DNA from: Mangifera indica
Lineage: Eukaryota > Streptophyta > Magnoliopsida > Sapindales > Anacardiaceae
Direction: 5' to 3'
Assembly (NCBI RefSeq): GCF_011075055.1
Contig: NC_058150.1
Span: 1,984,001 to 2,048,000, forward strand
Length of the DNA stretch: 64,000 nucleotides
The translations under genes and the position numbers were made by a program. This document shows positions 24,901-36,429 of this stretch, in pieces; position 1 is the stretch's first letter, and the number at the start of each line of letters is the position of its first letter. The notes under the pieces were generated by a model. That model had not been told where the DNA came from and made no database searches. It was given only the letters and a program-made list of their open reading frames with translations.

Positions 24901-25660
24901 GAATATGAACACTAACACTTTGTGGTGTCACAAAGACCTTTCTTTTCTTTTTCAGTATTGGGTGGGTTATAAGGGAGGTGGAGAGCTTGAGCTTTGAAGT
25001 GAGTTTGGGGTTGGTAAATGAACACATCTGTCAATCAATGGTGTAGCACAGCTTATTAGATGATAAATTAACTAGGTTTAAAACACCTTTAACCTGCTTA
25101 ATTTTCTCAACCTGACTTCTGGAAACATCTAACTTATCAAAATTAGTAAACCTGTCTTTTTCTTCCTGGCATTTTGTTTTGTGTATTTATCAATGAAACT
25201 TGAATGTTAATTCATGTTGATGTGATATAGCAAATTACTTTTGCTCATAAATTCAAACAGAAATTGCACTGAGGGTCCTGTGAGATGGAATATGTGGATT
25301 CACTCGTGTTTTGATTTCATTAATAAAGTTTTTGTTATTCAGAGTTCATCGGCCATCTCTAGTGCTGATCTTTTTGGTCACGGTGCTGATAATTCGTCTA
25401 TTGATCTCACTGCTAGTGACCTTATCAACCGACTCTCATTCCAGGTACATAGAAATATTGTGATGTTAGCAAACTGATCTAATTAAATTTAGTGAGTAAG
25501 AAGATCCATGAGAGATTAGGCCTCATCTCTTTCCATCGTATTTTGTTTTCAGGCACAACAAGACATCTCTTCCCTTAAGAATATAGCTGGAGAGACGGGG
25601 AAGAAGCTAAGCTCCTTGGCATCCAGTTTAATAACAGATCTTCAAGACAGAATCCTCTAA
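21952..25660 (+). CDS. ARF GTPase-activating protein, AGD8/9/10 type
   Basis: Seven exons: 21952-22020, 22137-22255, 23302-23755, 23900-24154, 24646-24771, 25343-25444, 25553-25660. All introns are GT-AG and the frame is continuous (410 residues). Exon 2 carries the ArfGAP zinc finger Cys25-x2-Cys28-x16-Cys45-x2-Cys48 and the catalytic-type Arg53 in [16 protein letters not shown] follows at the exon 2/3 join. After about residue 130 the protein is Ser/Pro-rich. The C-terminus has [20 protein letters not shown] and ends [11 protein letters not shown], the ArfGAP2/3-like region found in plant AGD8-10. The family stimulates GTP hydrolysis by ARF GTPases on Golgi membranes in COPI traffic. The start ATG gives the usual short N-terminus before the zinc finger. 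Which AGD paralogue it is cannot be settled by eye. Confidence 0.95.
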
Positions 25661-25699
25661 TTATGTAATAGAGATTGTCCTTGTTTGTTACATTACCAG

Positions 25700-26560
25700 C
25701 CAACTTGTTATGTAGGGAATGTAAAATGAGTTGATCATACAATTCTTTTTGAAGACAAATAAATTTTTAAAACTGTTAAAATGCCTATCTCAGCCTGCCT
25801 GGACTTTTATTATGGGGTTTATTTTGAGACATTGTATGCGCCTTTTTCATTTTGCATGGTAAATTTTGTGCCCCCTTTGTAAAACCATATCCAAGCTTCC
25901 TGCTGTGTATTAATCCTACTTAGTAAATATGCATATTAAATATGTTCAAAAGAATTTTTGAACTCAAAACATATTAAACTTGTATTTTATGCCTTTACCG
26001 TATTAAATGCGAATTATATATCGTATTTTACATTTGTTTTAATTTTTAGTCGTAATTTTGCTTTTTTCCTCTCTTGTCATTTGTACAAAGATTTACTTTG
26101 ATTTGAAATCTAAAATTCAAGCAGATTAATTTATTTGTTTTTTCTAATTAATTGGTATATTATTTATTGTGTAAAAAATTTTGATTATGTATTAGGTTAT
26201 ATTAAGTTTAATAGTTAATTAAATATTTTACATTTGAATTGTTATATTGATTTTTAATAGGAGATTCGTGAAAAATAATAAAATTATTATGATATTATCG
26301 TATTTTTAGAAATATATTATTGGTAATATACCCTGTATTAAACTCATATATACACATTTTGTATTTTTTCTGTATGAAAAATTTAAGGGCATTTTTTTAT
26401 AAACGTATTTTTCATTATTTATCGTATTATACCTATATAATTTATATACCATTTTTCATTCTTATCTTTACTATCTAGGTAATTAATATGTTTTAGGAAT
26501 TGTCAGTTTAACAGAGTGTTGTCTTCTTGAATCATATTGTGGGTGGTGTTTCCTTGAAAG
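25700..26560. other. 3' flank and AT-rich spacer
   Basis: The 3' UTR of the ARF-GAP gene runs from 25661, and AATAAA-like words occur near 25758. Beyond that the sequence is AT-rich and gene-free. Confidence 0.35.
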
Positions 26561-26564
26561 TAGG

Positions 26565-28535
26565 ATTGAATTTGAATTAAATTTGTTTAAACTCTAGTTT
26601 AAACTCGGTTTGAACGAGTCTGAAATGAGTTATATGTAAACAAGCTCAAGCTTTATGTACTTGAAAAATTGAGCTCGAGCTTTGAGCTGAGCAACTCCGC
26701 TTGGTTTGCGAGCCAAGGCAGCTCGCCCATTCTCCTTTCTCCAGCTGGGGTTATCTGTGCTTGGTGAGCTTCAAGGATCTGGGGATGGTTACTATGTGGC
26801 GGTAGGAGGGATCACTCCAACTCGTCTTGGAGTGGGAGAGTACTGCAGCCGTTGGGCTACGTCAAACATTGGGCACTTATCTGGATAAAAAGGTAAAACT
26901 TTCAAGCGTACACATTATAATGCAATTGTGGTTGTTTATTTTCCCTTGTTTTGAAGTCCATCTAAGTGTTTATATGGAAATCTGGTTAGAGTGACTTTTG
27001 TCTGAGATTTTTTATCCTTGTTTACGACTTAATGGTGCAAGCTCTTTTTAGTATTCATAGAGACAGCATCCCTCTTTCAGATTGTTGAGTTTGGATTCAA
27101 TACTAATATGCCTTTCGTCTTTCTATTTGAATGCATAATTCCTTGAAGAGTTTTAAGCTGTCTTTGAATTCATTTGGAACAATGATACAGTCACTCGTCA
27201 GTCTTAGAGCAACAGAGCAAGCCATGTTTCAAAAGCATGCTATTGATGAGAAAATCTTACAAAACGAAGATTATTTTGGGTATCTGAGTGGTTATGGAGA
27301 ACAGTTTTCTAATATTTCCTTGGCCAAAGCAGAGTTGTAACTAGGTATTCCGGTGAGCCCTATTTAATTTTAAAAAATTTGTGGTTTGTCCACTTCTCAC
27401 ACGTCATTGAATTTCAGACGTTGCTGAACTTTCTCATATGGAATTCATGTCAAGTAAAACTAGAATTTGCTTCTGGACTCACCTTTAAGAGTGGAAGCCC
27501 ATAAAAAATTCTTCCATATAATGATCATTAAAATGAGCAAAACTGGAAATTTTGCGATTGGCAGGGATCTGGCGGTTTTATATTTTTCTAGTTTATATAA
27601 ACCTACTGGTTTACCATTATATTCAGCTGATGAAGCTTTCTTTATGGTTGGCAATTCTGCAGTAAAGTAAGAGAAATTTAAATCATTATAGTGATTGTGA
27701 TGTTGCAAGAATTTTGAGTTGTGACTAGCTGCTTTCTTTTACTTTATATTGGCATTCTGTAAGGTTTAACCCTTGGCATTTTTCCTGGTTCTGATGTTAG
27801 GTTGCCACCTGCATTTGTCAACCATCACGAGGACTGACCTTTGGAATCAAAGGGGGTGCAGCCGGTGGTGGTTTCAGTCAAGTGATCCCAATGGATGAGT
27901 TCAATCTTTATTTAATAGGAGACATTCATGCTATGACACCTGCAAACAATCTTCTTGCATCTTCCATGAGTCAGCACAATCAGATAAGGCCCTCTTGAAC
28001 TGATTGTGCCACCAAGCAAAGAAGGGAAACGAAGCTTTAGCAATATAATTTTTAGACGACTGAAGAAGCCTAATATCTTCAAGACCGAGCCTGAGGATCA
28101 TACACCGCAACAAGTTTAAAATTTTCTAGGCTTGATATTGACCTAGATTGCATCGCACGGAGGAGAGTTATTGGTGTGAATGGCAGGTTATTAAGAAAGA
28201 CTGGTGTTAGCCAGGGGCCAGAAGAAAAGGGGATGACAAAGGAAACAGAATTTGATATTTCAGTTGCTAGTGAGATAATGGCAGTTTTGTCCCTCACAAC
28301 AGCTCTAGCTGATATGAGAGAGATGCGTGGAAAATGGTGAACAGGCTCGTGATCAGGTTCGTTTGAGCTTGTTAAGCTTGGCTCGTTATTAGGGTCGTTG
28401 AGTCTATTTGAGTCGAGTTCTAATATTAAATTTTTTTGTTTATCGAGCCTAAACTTAGGTTTGGGCTTGTTTTAACAGTAACCGAGTCAAATTCAAACTC
28501 AATTTAATTTGAATTTAACTCTATTTGAAAGAAAA
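26565..28535. mobile_element. candidate gene-capturing DNA transposon (Pack-type)
   Basis: The flanks of the FTHFS pseudogene are related in inverted orientation. The left flank reads GAATTTGAATTAAATTTG, then ACTCGGTTTGAACGAG and AACAAGCTCAAGC. The reverse complement of the right flank reads AAATTCAAATTAAATTGAG, then ACTCGGTTACTG and AACAAGCTCAAAC. The GAGCTCGAGCTTTGAGC words at 26668-26692 are of a kind common in plant transposon ends. Boundaries are approximate, no target duplication was found, and no transposase is present. Superfamily is undecided. Confidence 0.45.
26750..28340 (+). pseudogene. formate-tetrahydrofolate ligase pseudogene (fragment)
   Basis: Two exon remnants, 26750-26892 and 27801-28340, resemble the N-terminal third of plant 10-formyl-THF synthetase, a cytosolic one-carbon enzyme. 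Exon 1 reads LSVLGELQGSGDGYYVAVGGITPT; the ATP-site segment that follows is altered and shifted by a lost base. Its donor GGTAAAA after the LDKK codons survives. Exon 2 starts after TTAG at 27800 and reads [35 protein letters not shown], then loses roughly 20 bases and carries several shifts and stops before EKGMTKETEFDISVASEIMA near 28220-28280. The 908-bp intron is retained, so this is a copy of genomic DNA and not of mRNA. It ends within LADMRE...GK, where element-like sequence begins. ORFs in the retained intron are incidental. Confidence 0.85.
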
Positions 28536-28639
28536 AACTAACGATAATTAGAGAAATTTTAAGATAGATATCAATAATTTCAAGTACTTTTTAAAACTGT
28601 TGGGGTGAGTTTGGTATTTTAAGTACAATAAAATCATAT

Positions 28640-29075
28640 GTATATTTTTAAATACACAAGTGTCATTTGATTTGATAATTTAAATTAAAAATAAAATAAT
28701 ATCTAATAAATATTATACATAACAACATTGCTCTTTTCACCAAAGCTCAAACTAGATTATCAAAACTATCAATTAATCAGAGAGTATTGTTATGTTTACA
28801 TAATATGTATATATTTTTAAATATATAAATTATGTGTTATGGTATAACTGATTGTTATTTTACTTTTTATTAAAATTTTTTTAATCATATAATGATATAT
28901 TATTTATGTATTTAAAAATGTATACTCATAATTTAATAATTAATCAATAACATTATATATGAAACTTAAGATTACAAATTTATATATAAATAATATCATA
29001 TTATAATATAATTAAATAATTTTAAATTAAAAATAATATAATATATTAAATTATTATTTTTACATATAATTGTAA
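28640..29075. repeat. cluster of palindromic AT-rich MITE copies
   Basis: At least two copies lie side by side, about 28780-28935 (TAATCATATAATGATATATT arm) and 28950-29075 (AATAATATCATATTATAATA arm), with a half copy at 28660-28735. They sit immediately upstream of the ubiquitin protease gene. Confidence 0.55.
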
Positions 29076-29448
29076 TCTAGAGCCGTACCAAACCTAATTA
29101 ATTATGCTTTTACCAGGAAATAGCGGCGGTAAAGAAGTGAGTTGACCAGTCAGATTGCTCTCTAGCAATTTGCATCTCCTTTATATTCAATTCACTCGGA
29201 GTTTTCAACCATAATTCTTTTTGGCTTAGGCAAGAGAAGCCGAAAAAATGGCGGCTTAGTTTTCCCTCTCTTTTCAAAAACCTCTCTAAATACTTCCCGC
29301 TTCTTCAGAAACCCTAAAATTCTCTTTCCAAATTTTAAATCCCTCTCATTCAATTCCTTACTGCTGTAAACATTAGCTCGAAACGAATCTCTGATTCTCT
29401 TTTATCGATTTCTTTGAATCCACTCTCTATATCAATTTCGCTTACTCT

Positions 29449-32400
29449 ATGAATACCCTTTTGATCGAAACCCTAGAACCTGACTCTGGTCCTGGTCCTT
29501 CTCAAAATCTTTATCACTCGCCGCGTAAAGAGACTCTAAATGACCGTTCGTTGGTTTCTTTATCTTCTAATCGAGATGGGTCTTCATCAATTTCGGCTGT
29601 AGTCCCTTCTGCTTCAAAAACCCTTGATGGGTCTTCATCAATGGAAGAGAGTGAAACTCCCGACGATAATCAAGATGGCTGTCAATCTTTGATTCGTTAT
29701 GGGCCTCAGCCTTTGAGTATCGATGGATCTTCGGAATCAGTGGGTCCCCAAGAACATCAATTAGACTGTGATGTTGAAGAAGAAGATAATTACGAAGAAG
29801 TTTATCGCGATTCCTTGCAACCGAACTTGAACTCACGGTTAGAGAAGGTGTGGCCTAGTAGCAACATTCCGTGTCCGTCTAGCGGAGAATTTTTACAAAT
29901 CAGGCCCACTGGAGTGGTTAGTTATCAAAATTTATTTTATTTTATGTTAATTGTGAAGGATTCTCTATGAGTTGATTTAATCTACGTATTTTTTGTTTAT
30001 GATTTTGCAGGGGGCAGGCCTTGAAAATTTAGGGAACACATGCTTTATCAATGCAATATTGCAATGCTTCACTCATACTGTGCCCTTTGTTCAACGTCTT
30101 CGTACTTGCAATCACGTAAAGCCGTGTGATGGTAAGGCCAATTGCTGTTTTTGGGGTTTTCATATTCTGTATATGTTGCAACCTTATGAGAATAGCACAA
30201 TATTGGGAATATTAGGTTGTCGAAGAACGTGATAGTGTTAGAAAGGATGCATATTTTAAATTTTAAGATTGAACATAAGACTTGCAATTATATATTTTTT
30301 AAGTTTTTTATCCTTGTATCACAAGGCTTGTTGTGGTATTAGAGTATACCATTATGGAAGCCTGACTCAAGTATATTGATCATTGATATCCTTTGTTTCT
30401 CAATTCCAAGATATGAATTTAATTGTAGCTGGATTGCTAATTTTCAGGTGCTATTGAAGGATTCTGTGTCATTTGTGCTCTTTGTGATCAGATTGACCTT
30501 TCATTAGTGTCTTCAGGGAAAGTTGTCTCTCCCTCAAAACTTGTGGATAATTTGCACTGTATCCTCTTTTGTATTTATATGTAGATCATACAATTCTTTT
30601 CATGTTTGTTTATAATAATGCAAATATTTCCTCTTGCTGTGTGGTATTTTTTTGGGTGATTTGTCACTGTAATACAGGAGCATTCATGCATAGGTATTTG
30701 ATTTTTGCATATCGTATCTTATATGAATTGAATTAGTTTTGTTGCAGCAGTGAAGTTTATGATATTTTTTATTCATTATGCATCTGACACTTAGAATTTT
30801 ACATCTGTTCACTAATTTGCAAGATAAATTTATGTGTGGAAAAGGGGTTTTTTCAATGAGTTTCTGTCATTGATTGTTATTCTTAAATCGTAATAATTAG
30901 ACATTTCATCTTCTTTTGAGAGATATCAGCAAGAAGATGCCCATGAGTTCCTGCAGTGTTTGTTAGATAGACTTGAAAGATGCTGTTTGAACTCTAAGAA
31001 AATCGATGAGAGTTTGTCTTGCAAAGATAACAACATAGTGGAGCAGGTTTTTGGTGGCCGCCTCATTAGTAAAGTATGAAATGACTTTTAGCATCTTGAC
31101 CTTCAATTGTATTGGATACTTATCTTAACATAAATGCTATATATCTCATTGTCTGCATTATAGATTCTTTAACTGTATTTGCTAACTGATAGCAACTGCA
31201 TTTCAGTTGCAATGCTGCAATTGTGGCCATTGTTCTGACACATATGAACCACTGATTGACCTGAGTTTGGAGATTGAAGAGGTTGGCTCTCTTGAAGCTG
31301 CACTGGAATCTTTCACCAAGCTGGAAAGGATTGAAGATCCAGAGACAAAGTTTACTTGCGAGAACTGTAAGGAAGAAGTGTCAGTGGAAAAGCAGCTTAT
31401 GCTGGACCAGGCTCCTTTGGTTGCTGCATTTCATTTGAAAAGATTCAAAACTGATGGATCCTATATTGTGAAGATTGATAAGCATGTTGAATTCCCTTTG
31501 GAGCTTGACTTGAGGCCCTACACCAATGATGGTCAAAATAGTGATGTGAGTAAAAAGGTTATCTATTTGTTGCTAATAATTATGGTATTAGTAGATTACT
31601 GTTAGATTTGTTCAAATTTTTGTTGTCTAGATTGGAGTGCTTTGCTCTTTTTTTTGCACTGGTAATAATTTTATTGTTACTTTTTACTAACTGTTTAGAG
31701 ATAAGAACAAAAGGACCTAGGAGTTTATGGCTGGATGCTTAGATCATTTTGCTGTAAATTTTTATGCAGTTCCTTAATGTTGTTTTAGTGGGCATTGGGT
31801 TCGCACCATATTTCTTTTCCTTTAGCTAAAGATTAGTTAACAAATTTTCTTGTGCTGTTTAATTTCTATAGGTGGTGTTAAAGTATCATCTATATGCAAT
31901 TGTGGAGCACACTGGGTGTTTACCAACTTATGGGCATTACTTCTCTTACATTCGATCTTCTCCAGACACATGGCACAAGCTGAATGATTCAAGGGTAATT
32001 ATTTTATAAATGATTCTTAGTTAGACTTTTAGTGCAATATTCTTTCTCTTTCATGAAAAGGATCCATGGGGGTGGTAAATTTTGTTCTTTGGTTCCTTTA
32101 TTTAAATTGGAATCAAGGTGGTCAATACCAGATCACTTTTCTTGAATTTTCTTTCATCCATGCAACTTCATGTATTGTCTCGTTTGATCTATTGTAGGTT
32201 ACAAGGGTCGATGAGGATGTTGCTCTCTCCCAGGATGCCTACATTCTGTTCTATGCTAAGCAGGGCACCCCGTGGTGTGTGAGTTTGTTGGAAGCTGAGA
32301 AGTGCCTGGATACCTTTTCCAATTTATCACCAAAGTCAGTTCTTGATAATATGGACGGTGGTTTTACTCACTATTGTAGGGCAACAAATGCTGAAATCAA

Positions 32401-33161
32401 TGAATCCAGAGATACTTATGGAGGTAGTTCAAGCCATTTCTCATGTGAAACAAGACCAGAGGCTCTTAAGGTCAATGAAACTAGTGATGCTGTGGAGGTA
32501 ATTTCTGCATCTTTTATCACAGGTTCAAGGCAGAATGTATCCAAATTTGAGACTAGAGATGATTCTCCCTTGATTGATGCTTTGAAGCCCCTTACAAAGA
32601 GTGATTGTCATGGAGTCTTTTCGAGTGAGAAATTAGATAATTTGCCCTCTCATGAGGAAAGTAAGAGCTCTCAGGGTGTTGGCAAAGTTAACAGCAATGA
32701 TTGTTTCCGTCCTTTGACACCATCCCGATCTCCTAGTCCAGATGATTATCCTAATAAGCCTTCAGGTAAAGAATATCATTATTGTCAGTTCTTTTTATTT
32801 GTATGAATGTTTTCCTATGAAATTGTTAATTTGAATTAACTTGGTGTGAGTTTTGAATTTGTTAGAAACCTATGCTGCCCCTCGAGAGCATCTAAAACTG
32901 GATCATTCTAAATTGGAGGATCAAGTAAATGGCAAAAGACAATTGGAAAGGGATGGTAAGGCTTTTGAGAGACAGGAAGCTATTCGCTGCCTTAAGAGGA
33001 ATATGACTGGCTCAAGGTGCTTGAAACTTATGGCTGCTATAAATGATGATTCTATGAACAAGAAAAGAAGACTTAAGTCATCTCCATGTAAAAGGTCCAG
33101 CCCACGAAGTGCTCGCCGCAAACACAGCCAAAGCTTGGTCATGCGGCGTGTGGCAATATGA
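29449..33161 (+). CDS. ubiquitin-specific protease, UBP20/UBP21 type
   Basis: Eight exons: 29449-29916, 30011-30131, 30448-30558, 30901-31073, 31207-31545, 31872-31994, 32198-32765, 32866-33161. All joins are GT-AG and in frame (732 residues). A Ser/Asp-rich N-terminal region (1-150) precedes the USP domain. The Cys box GLENLGNTCFINAILQC places the nucleophile at Cys167. The QQEDAHEFL box follows in exon 4. A zinc-ribbon pair lies in exon 5 (CCNCGHC and CENC), with the FHLKRF motif. The His box YGHYFSYIR places the catalytic His at 426, and WHKLNDS supplies the third catalytic residue, so all catalytic boxes are intact. The C-terminal 270 residues are low in complexity, ending in a Lys/Arg-rich stretch that may be a nuclear signal. 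The enzyme removes ubiquitin from proteins or chains; the substrate is unknown. The 5' leader is pyrimidine-rich. Confidence 0.95.
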
Positions 33162-33299
33162 AGCTGAGAAGTTACAGAAATGATAGATTTTAAGGTTGAG
33201 GCGCCTAATATTATACTGAATGTTACATTGGTCTTGTGTCTACAGGAAAAATGTAAAGTTCAGTTTTAATGCGATGAATCATTTTGCTGTTATATTCTT

Positions 33300-33975
33300 G
33301 GAAGTAGGATAAAAATTTTTAGTTTCTAAATGAGCTGAATTGCTCAATTGTCTTACTACCCCAGGCATTGCTACGAGTTGGCCTTGTTGTGAAGCACTGG
33401 TAGTAATAACTTATAATCCAAGAAGGCTTCATGTCTTTCATTTTAACATTTTCAAATCTATGAGGTTTCCAATAAGATTTGACTTGATTTCAGTCGCTTG
33501 ACTTTAAATTGAGTTTAAATCAAACTAGTAGAATTTGAGTTACGGATTGAGTTTGTTTTTTAAATAAATGTATGAGTTGATTTAAATATTGAAGTTTAAG
33601 TTGGTTTTTAAATATGAATTTAAAACTAAAATTAAACTGGGGTTATTTTTAATATTTATTTAAATAGTTCATCAGTTTGATTTATAATTAAATTGGACTA
33701 TCCCCTCCATTGAGATAGTGTTTGGCCGAGCTTTGGAAAATTGGACTTGAAATAAGTCTTATTGATCTTCAATTGGTTTTTTAAATTTGAGTTGATTTTA
33801 AGTTTGGATCTTGTTTGTTGGACTTAATTCAAAATGAATTTTGTTTGAAATCTTAAGAGAATGTTGGTTATCATAAGAAAATTTTAGAATTATATATTTT
33901 TGGTATCAGTCGCTAAAAAATAATTTAAATAACAAAAATAAAATTCTATATTAAATATATTTTTGGATTAAACTT
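33300..33975. other. 3' flank and AT-rich spacer
   Basis: No gene. Degenerate TTTGAGTTGATTTAA-type words recur, like those at 46.9-47.3 kb, suggesting old element remains. Confidence 0.3.
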
Positions 33976-33978
33976 TTA

Positions 33979-33979
<1 letters not shown>

Positions 33980-34012
<33 letters not shown>
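33980..34012. repeat. (AT)n microsatellite
   Basis: An uninterrupted run of about 15-16 AT dinucleotides followed by a short (CA)-rich tail (ACACATACACAGACAC). Confidence 0.95.
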
Positions 34013-34018
<6 letters not shown>

Positions 34019-34494
34019 CACAGACACTCTCCTATTCCTTAGTGGTGTGGGAAGTGGACAAACTGATCCGCGATCAAGTTAAATGAAACATAAAGTAAAT
34101 TGCAGGAAAGTTTGTCACTGCTGTGTTAGCGTTCTAACAATTTGTCCTGCTACGATACTTTCTGCAGAAATAGCACCATAAAATTAAACATGAGAAAAAT
34201 TTAACACATCTTCGCAATTGCATAGATATTGACTCAGAATCTGGATTTATTCTACAAGCAGTCTGCTCTTGCCTTGGTTGTAGCCCAGTTTATTTCAAAA
34301 ACACTATGTTCATACTTTGTTTTGCCAGACCTTCATTTTGCTGCTTCCCACAAGACAAATTCTGAGACCCATTATTTTAGCTAAACCCGTTAACACAAAT
34401 GCCATCCCTTACCTCTCAAAACAATTTCTTCTCACATGCAACTGGAATTTTTTCTTGTATTGGAAAAATATATTAGAACCATCTAGCTGGAAAA

Positions 34495-35979
34495 ATGGTC
34501 TGCAACTACTACTCAACAAAGGCAAGGCTTTTGGATGGAAGCCAGAGATCGTCAGCAGAAGCTTATGATTGTGAGCCTCAGGTGGGCGAGTCACCTGTTG
34601 ACTCAGCTACAAACATGGGTAATAAACATGTGGTTATTGTAATGCATGGACTCAAATATTTCACCATGGGACCTCTTGAATGGGCGCTCAACAATATTTT
34701 GCCTTCTGGTTCTACCGTCACTCTCTTGGGTCTCATGCCATGGCTTAACATTCCCTGTAAGTCCACCAACCACGCCCACCCACCCCGCGCCGCGCCCCCC
34801 GCCACCCCCCGCCACCCCCCCCCCCTCTCTCTCTCTCTCTCGTAGGACAAAAACGAAAACACGAAAATGGAAACAGTGAATGTATTTTGTAAAAAATATA
34901 TGAAATGAAAATACGAAAAATGTATAAATATGAAAGTAATACCAAAATTTTTTAAAAAGTAATCTGTATTTCTTTAAAAATACAGATATTTTTAGTAATA
35001 ATGAGGTGTACATTCAATTAACTTAATTTATTAACAATAATCATATAAATAGTATATATTAAATCTAATAAATTTGATTTTTTAAACATTTGTTGGTAAT
35101 TTAAAAAAAAATGAAAAAAAGATGAATTTTAACCTATAAAAAAGGAGAGGGGATGAAATTAGAGTTAAAATTTGAAATTATAAAACATAAAATTAAGTTT
35201 TAATCATTTAAAAAATAAGGAAAAATGTGTTTTGGAATTTTTATATTTTCAAAATACTCCCAAAACTTAGTTTGGAGACAATTTGGAAACAGAAGAAACA
35301 CATCCCATGTTGCATTTTTCCATGCTTCCTAGTGACTCTCTCTATATGTATAAATTAATCTGATAGTTAACAATTATGTAAAATATATAAAACTTCTCTA
35401 GTATCTTCAAAGACATGGAGGGACGTGTGGATGCTGGAACTGGAAAACCTGAAAGATAAAAGTGAATGGAAAAGCGATGCAAAATATTTAAAGCTTCAAG
35501 CTCTGATGGACGTCTGCAAAAAATATGGGGTTTTGCTGCAGAAAGGAAGTAGTAATGGGGTATCCTCCTCGACTACTGGTTGTTGAGAGAATCATCAGCC
35601 TTCATGCTACATGGGTTGTTTTTGACAGGTGATAATTAATTTAATTTAATTTAATTTTACATTGTTTGAGAGTTTTTTGTTGAAGATATAATGGACAGTA
35701 GAGTTATAATGTGTGATGTGCAGTGACAAGTATCACAAGAAGAACAGAGAATTCTATGCGGAAAGAATTCCATGCAACATGGTGATAATGAATGAAGAAG
35801 GAGATTTTGATATGATAAAAGGGCTACCGTTGATTGATACTGTAACAACTCCAGGAGAATCTCCGGCCTCTTTCATGGCGACTCCTCAGCTGATTCTTTC
35901 CAAAAGGTTGAAGGAAATACTTGAAGATTGTGATGAAGATTCAAGTATTGAAGAAAGTAAAAAGGCTCAAGGGTTCTGA
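34495..35979 (+). pseudogene. USP-like (adenine nucleotide hydrolase-like) gene with 1-base frameshift
   Basis: Exons 34495-34756, 35402-35628 and 35724-35979 join at GT-AG sites. Exon 1 ends in HVVIVMHGLKYFTMGPLEWA and LLGLMPWLNIP; exon 2 continues SSKTWRDVWMLELENLKDKS; exon 3 reads KKNREFYAERIPCNMVIMNE. Members of this plant family of universal-stress-protein-like proteins have a Rossmann-type alpha/beta fold; their function is poorly known. Exon 2 has one extra base in GAAAGGAAG at about 35541-35549: frame 1 is family-like before it, and afterwards the family-like reading (MGYPPRLLVVERIISLHATW) is in another frame. In the original frame translation stops at TGA 35584-35586. Dropping one base restores frame across both remaining exons to TGA 35979 (247 residues). 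It is either a recent pseudogene or a base-calling error. An upstream Met at 34495 or Met at 34615 could start it. Confidence 0.8.
34770..34840. repeat. C-rich and (CT)n tract in intron 1 of the USP-like gene
   Basis: A CCACC/CGCCC-rich stretch leads into a run of C and then eight CT repeats. It lies just after the GTAAGT donor at 34757. The strand-specific ORFs across it are composition artefacts. Confidence 0.9.
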
Positions 35980-36101
35980 GTTGCACTACTTCTCATGCTA
36001 GGGTTATATTTCCGTCAAGCCAAATTCAAAAACTTATCATCGAGATATTATCAAAAACTTAATAAATTTTTAAAACGAGAAACACATAATTAATTAGAGT
36101 A

Positions 36102-36278
36102 ATACTATGTGTATCTATTTTTAGTATACAATTCATATATACAGTGATGTATCATCATGTAATTAGGTGATTTTAAAATATATGTTATTATATGATAAAG
36201 AAATATTAAATCACATGATAACATCTTATCTGTGTATATAAATTATGTACTAAAAATAGGTATACATAATTTTATTGA
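36102..36278. repeat. palindromic foldback MITE (well preserved arms)
   Basis: The left arm ACTATGTGTATCTATTTTTA...GATGTATCATCATGTAATTA is inverted at the right as TATGTACTAAAAATAGGTAT preceded by ATCACATGATAACATCTT. The arms are about 70 bases. It matches the element at 51295-51478 in the opposite orientation. Confidence 0.8.
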
Positions 36279-36429
36279 ATGAATTATATGGAATGGATTG
36301 CCAAATAAAATTGTAAATTATGATTGATTAATTACCACACAAACTTCCAATATTCTTCTTTCGCTTAATAAATTTGAAGCATCTTCTTATTATTATTTGG
36401 AGTACAATCTTTCATGTAGTAAGGGTTTT

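Noticed and set aside
27131..27708. Reading frames inside the FTHFS pseudogene
   Set aside because: They lie in the retained intron between two splice junctions of the pseudogene and match nothing known to me.
34578..35013. Minus-strand frames of 94-136 codons in intron 1 of the USP-like gene
   Set aside because: They run through the C-rich/CT microsatellite and AT-rich intron; residues reflect the repeat.
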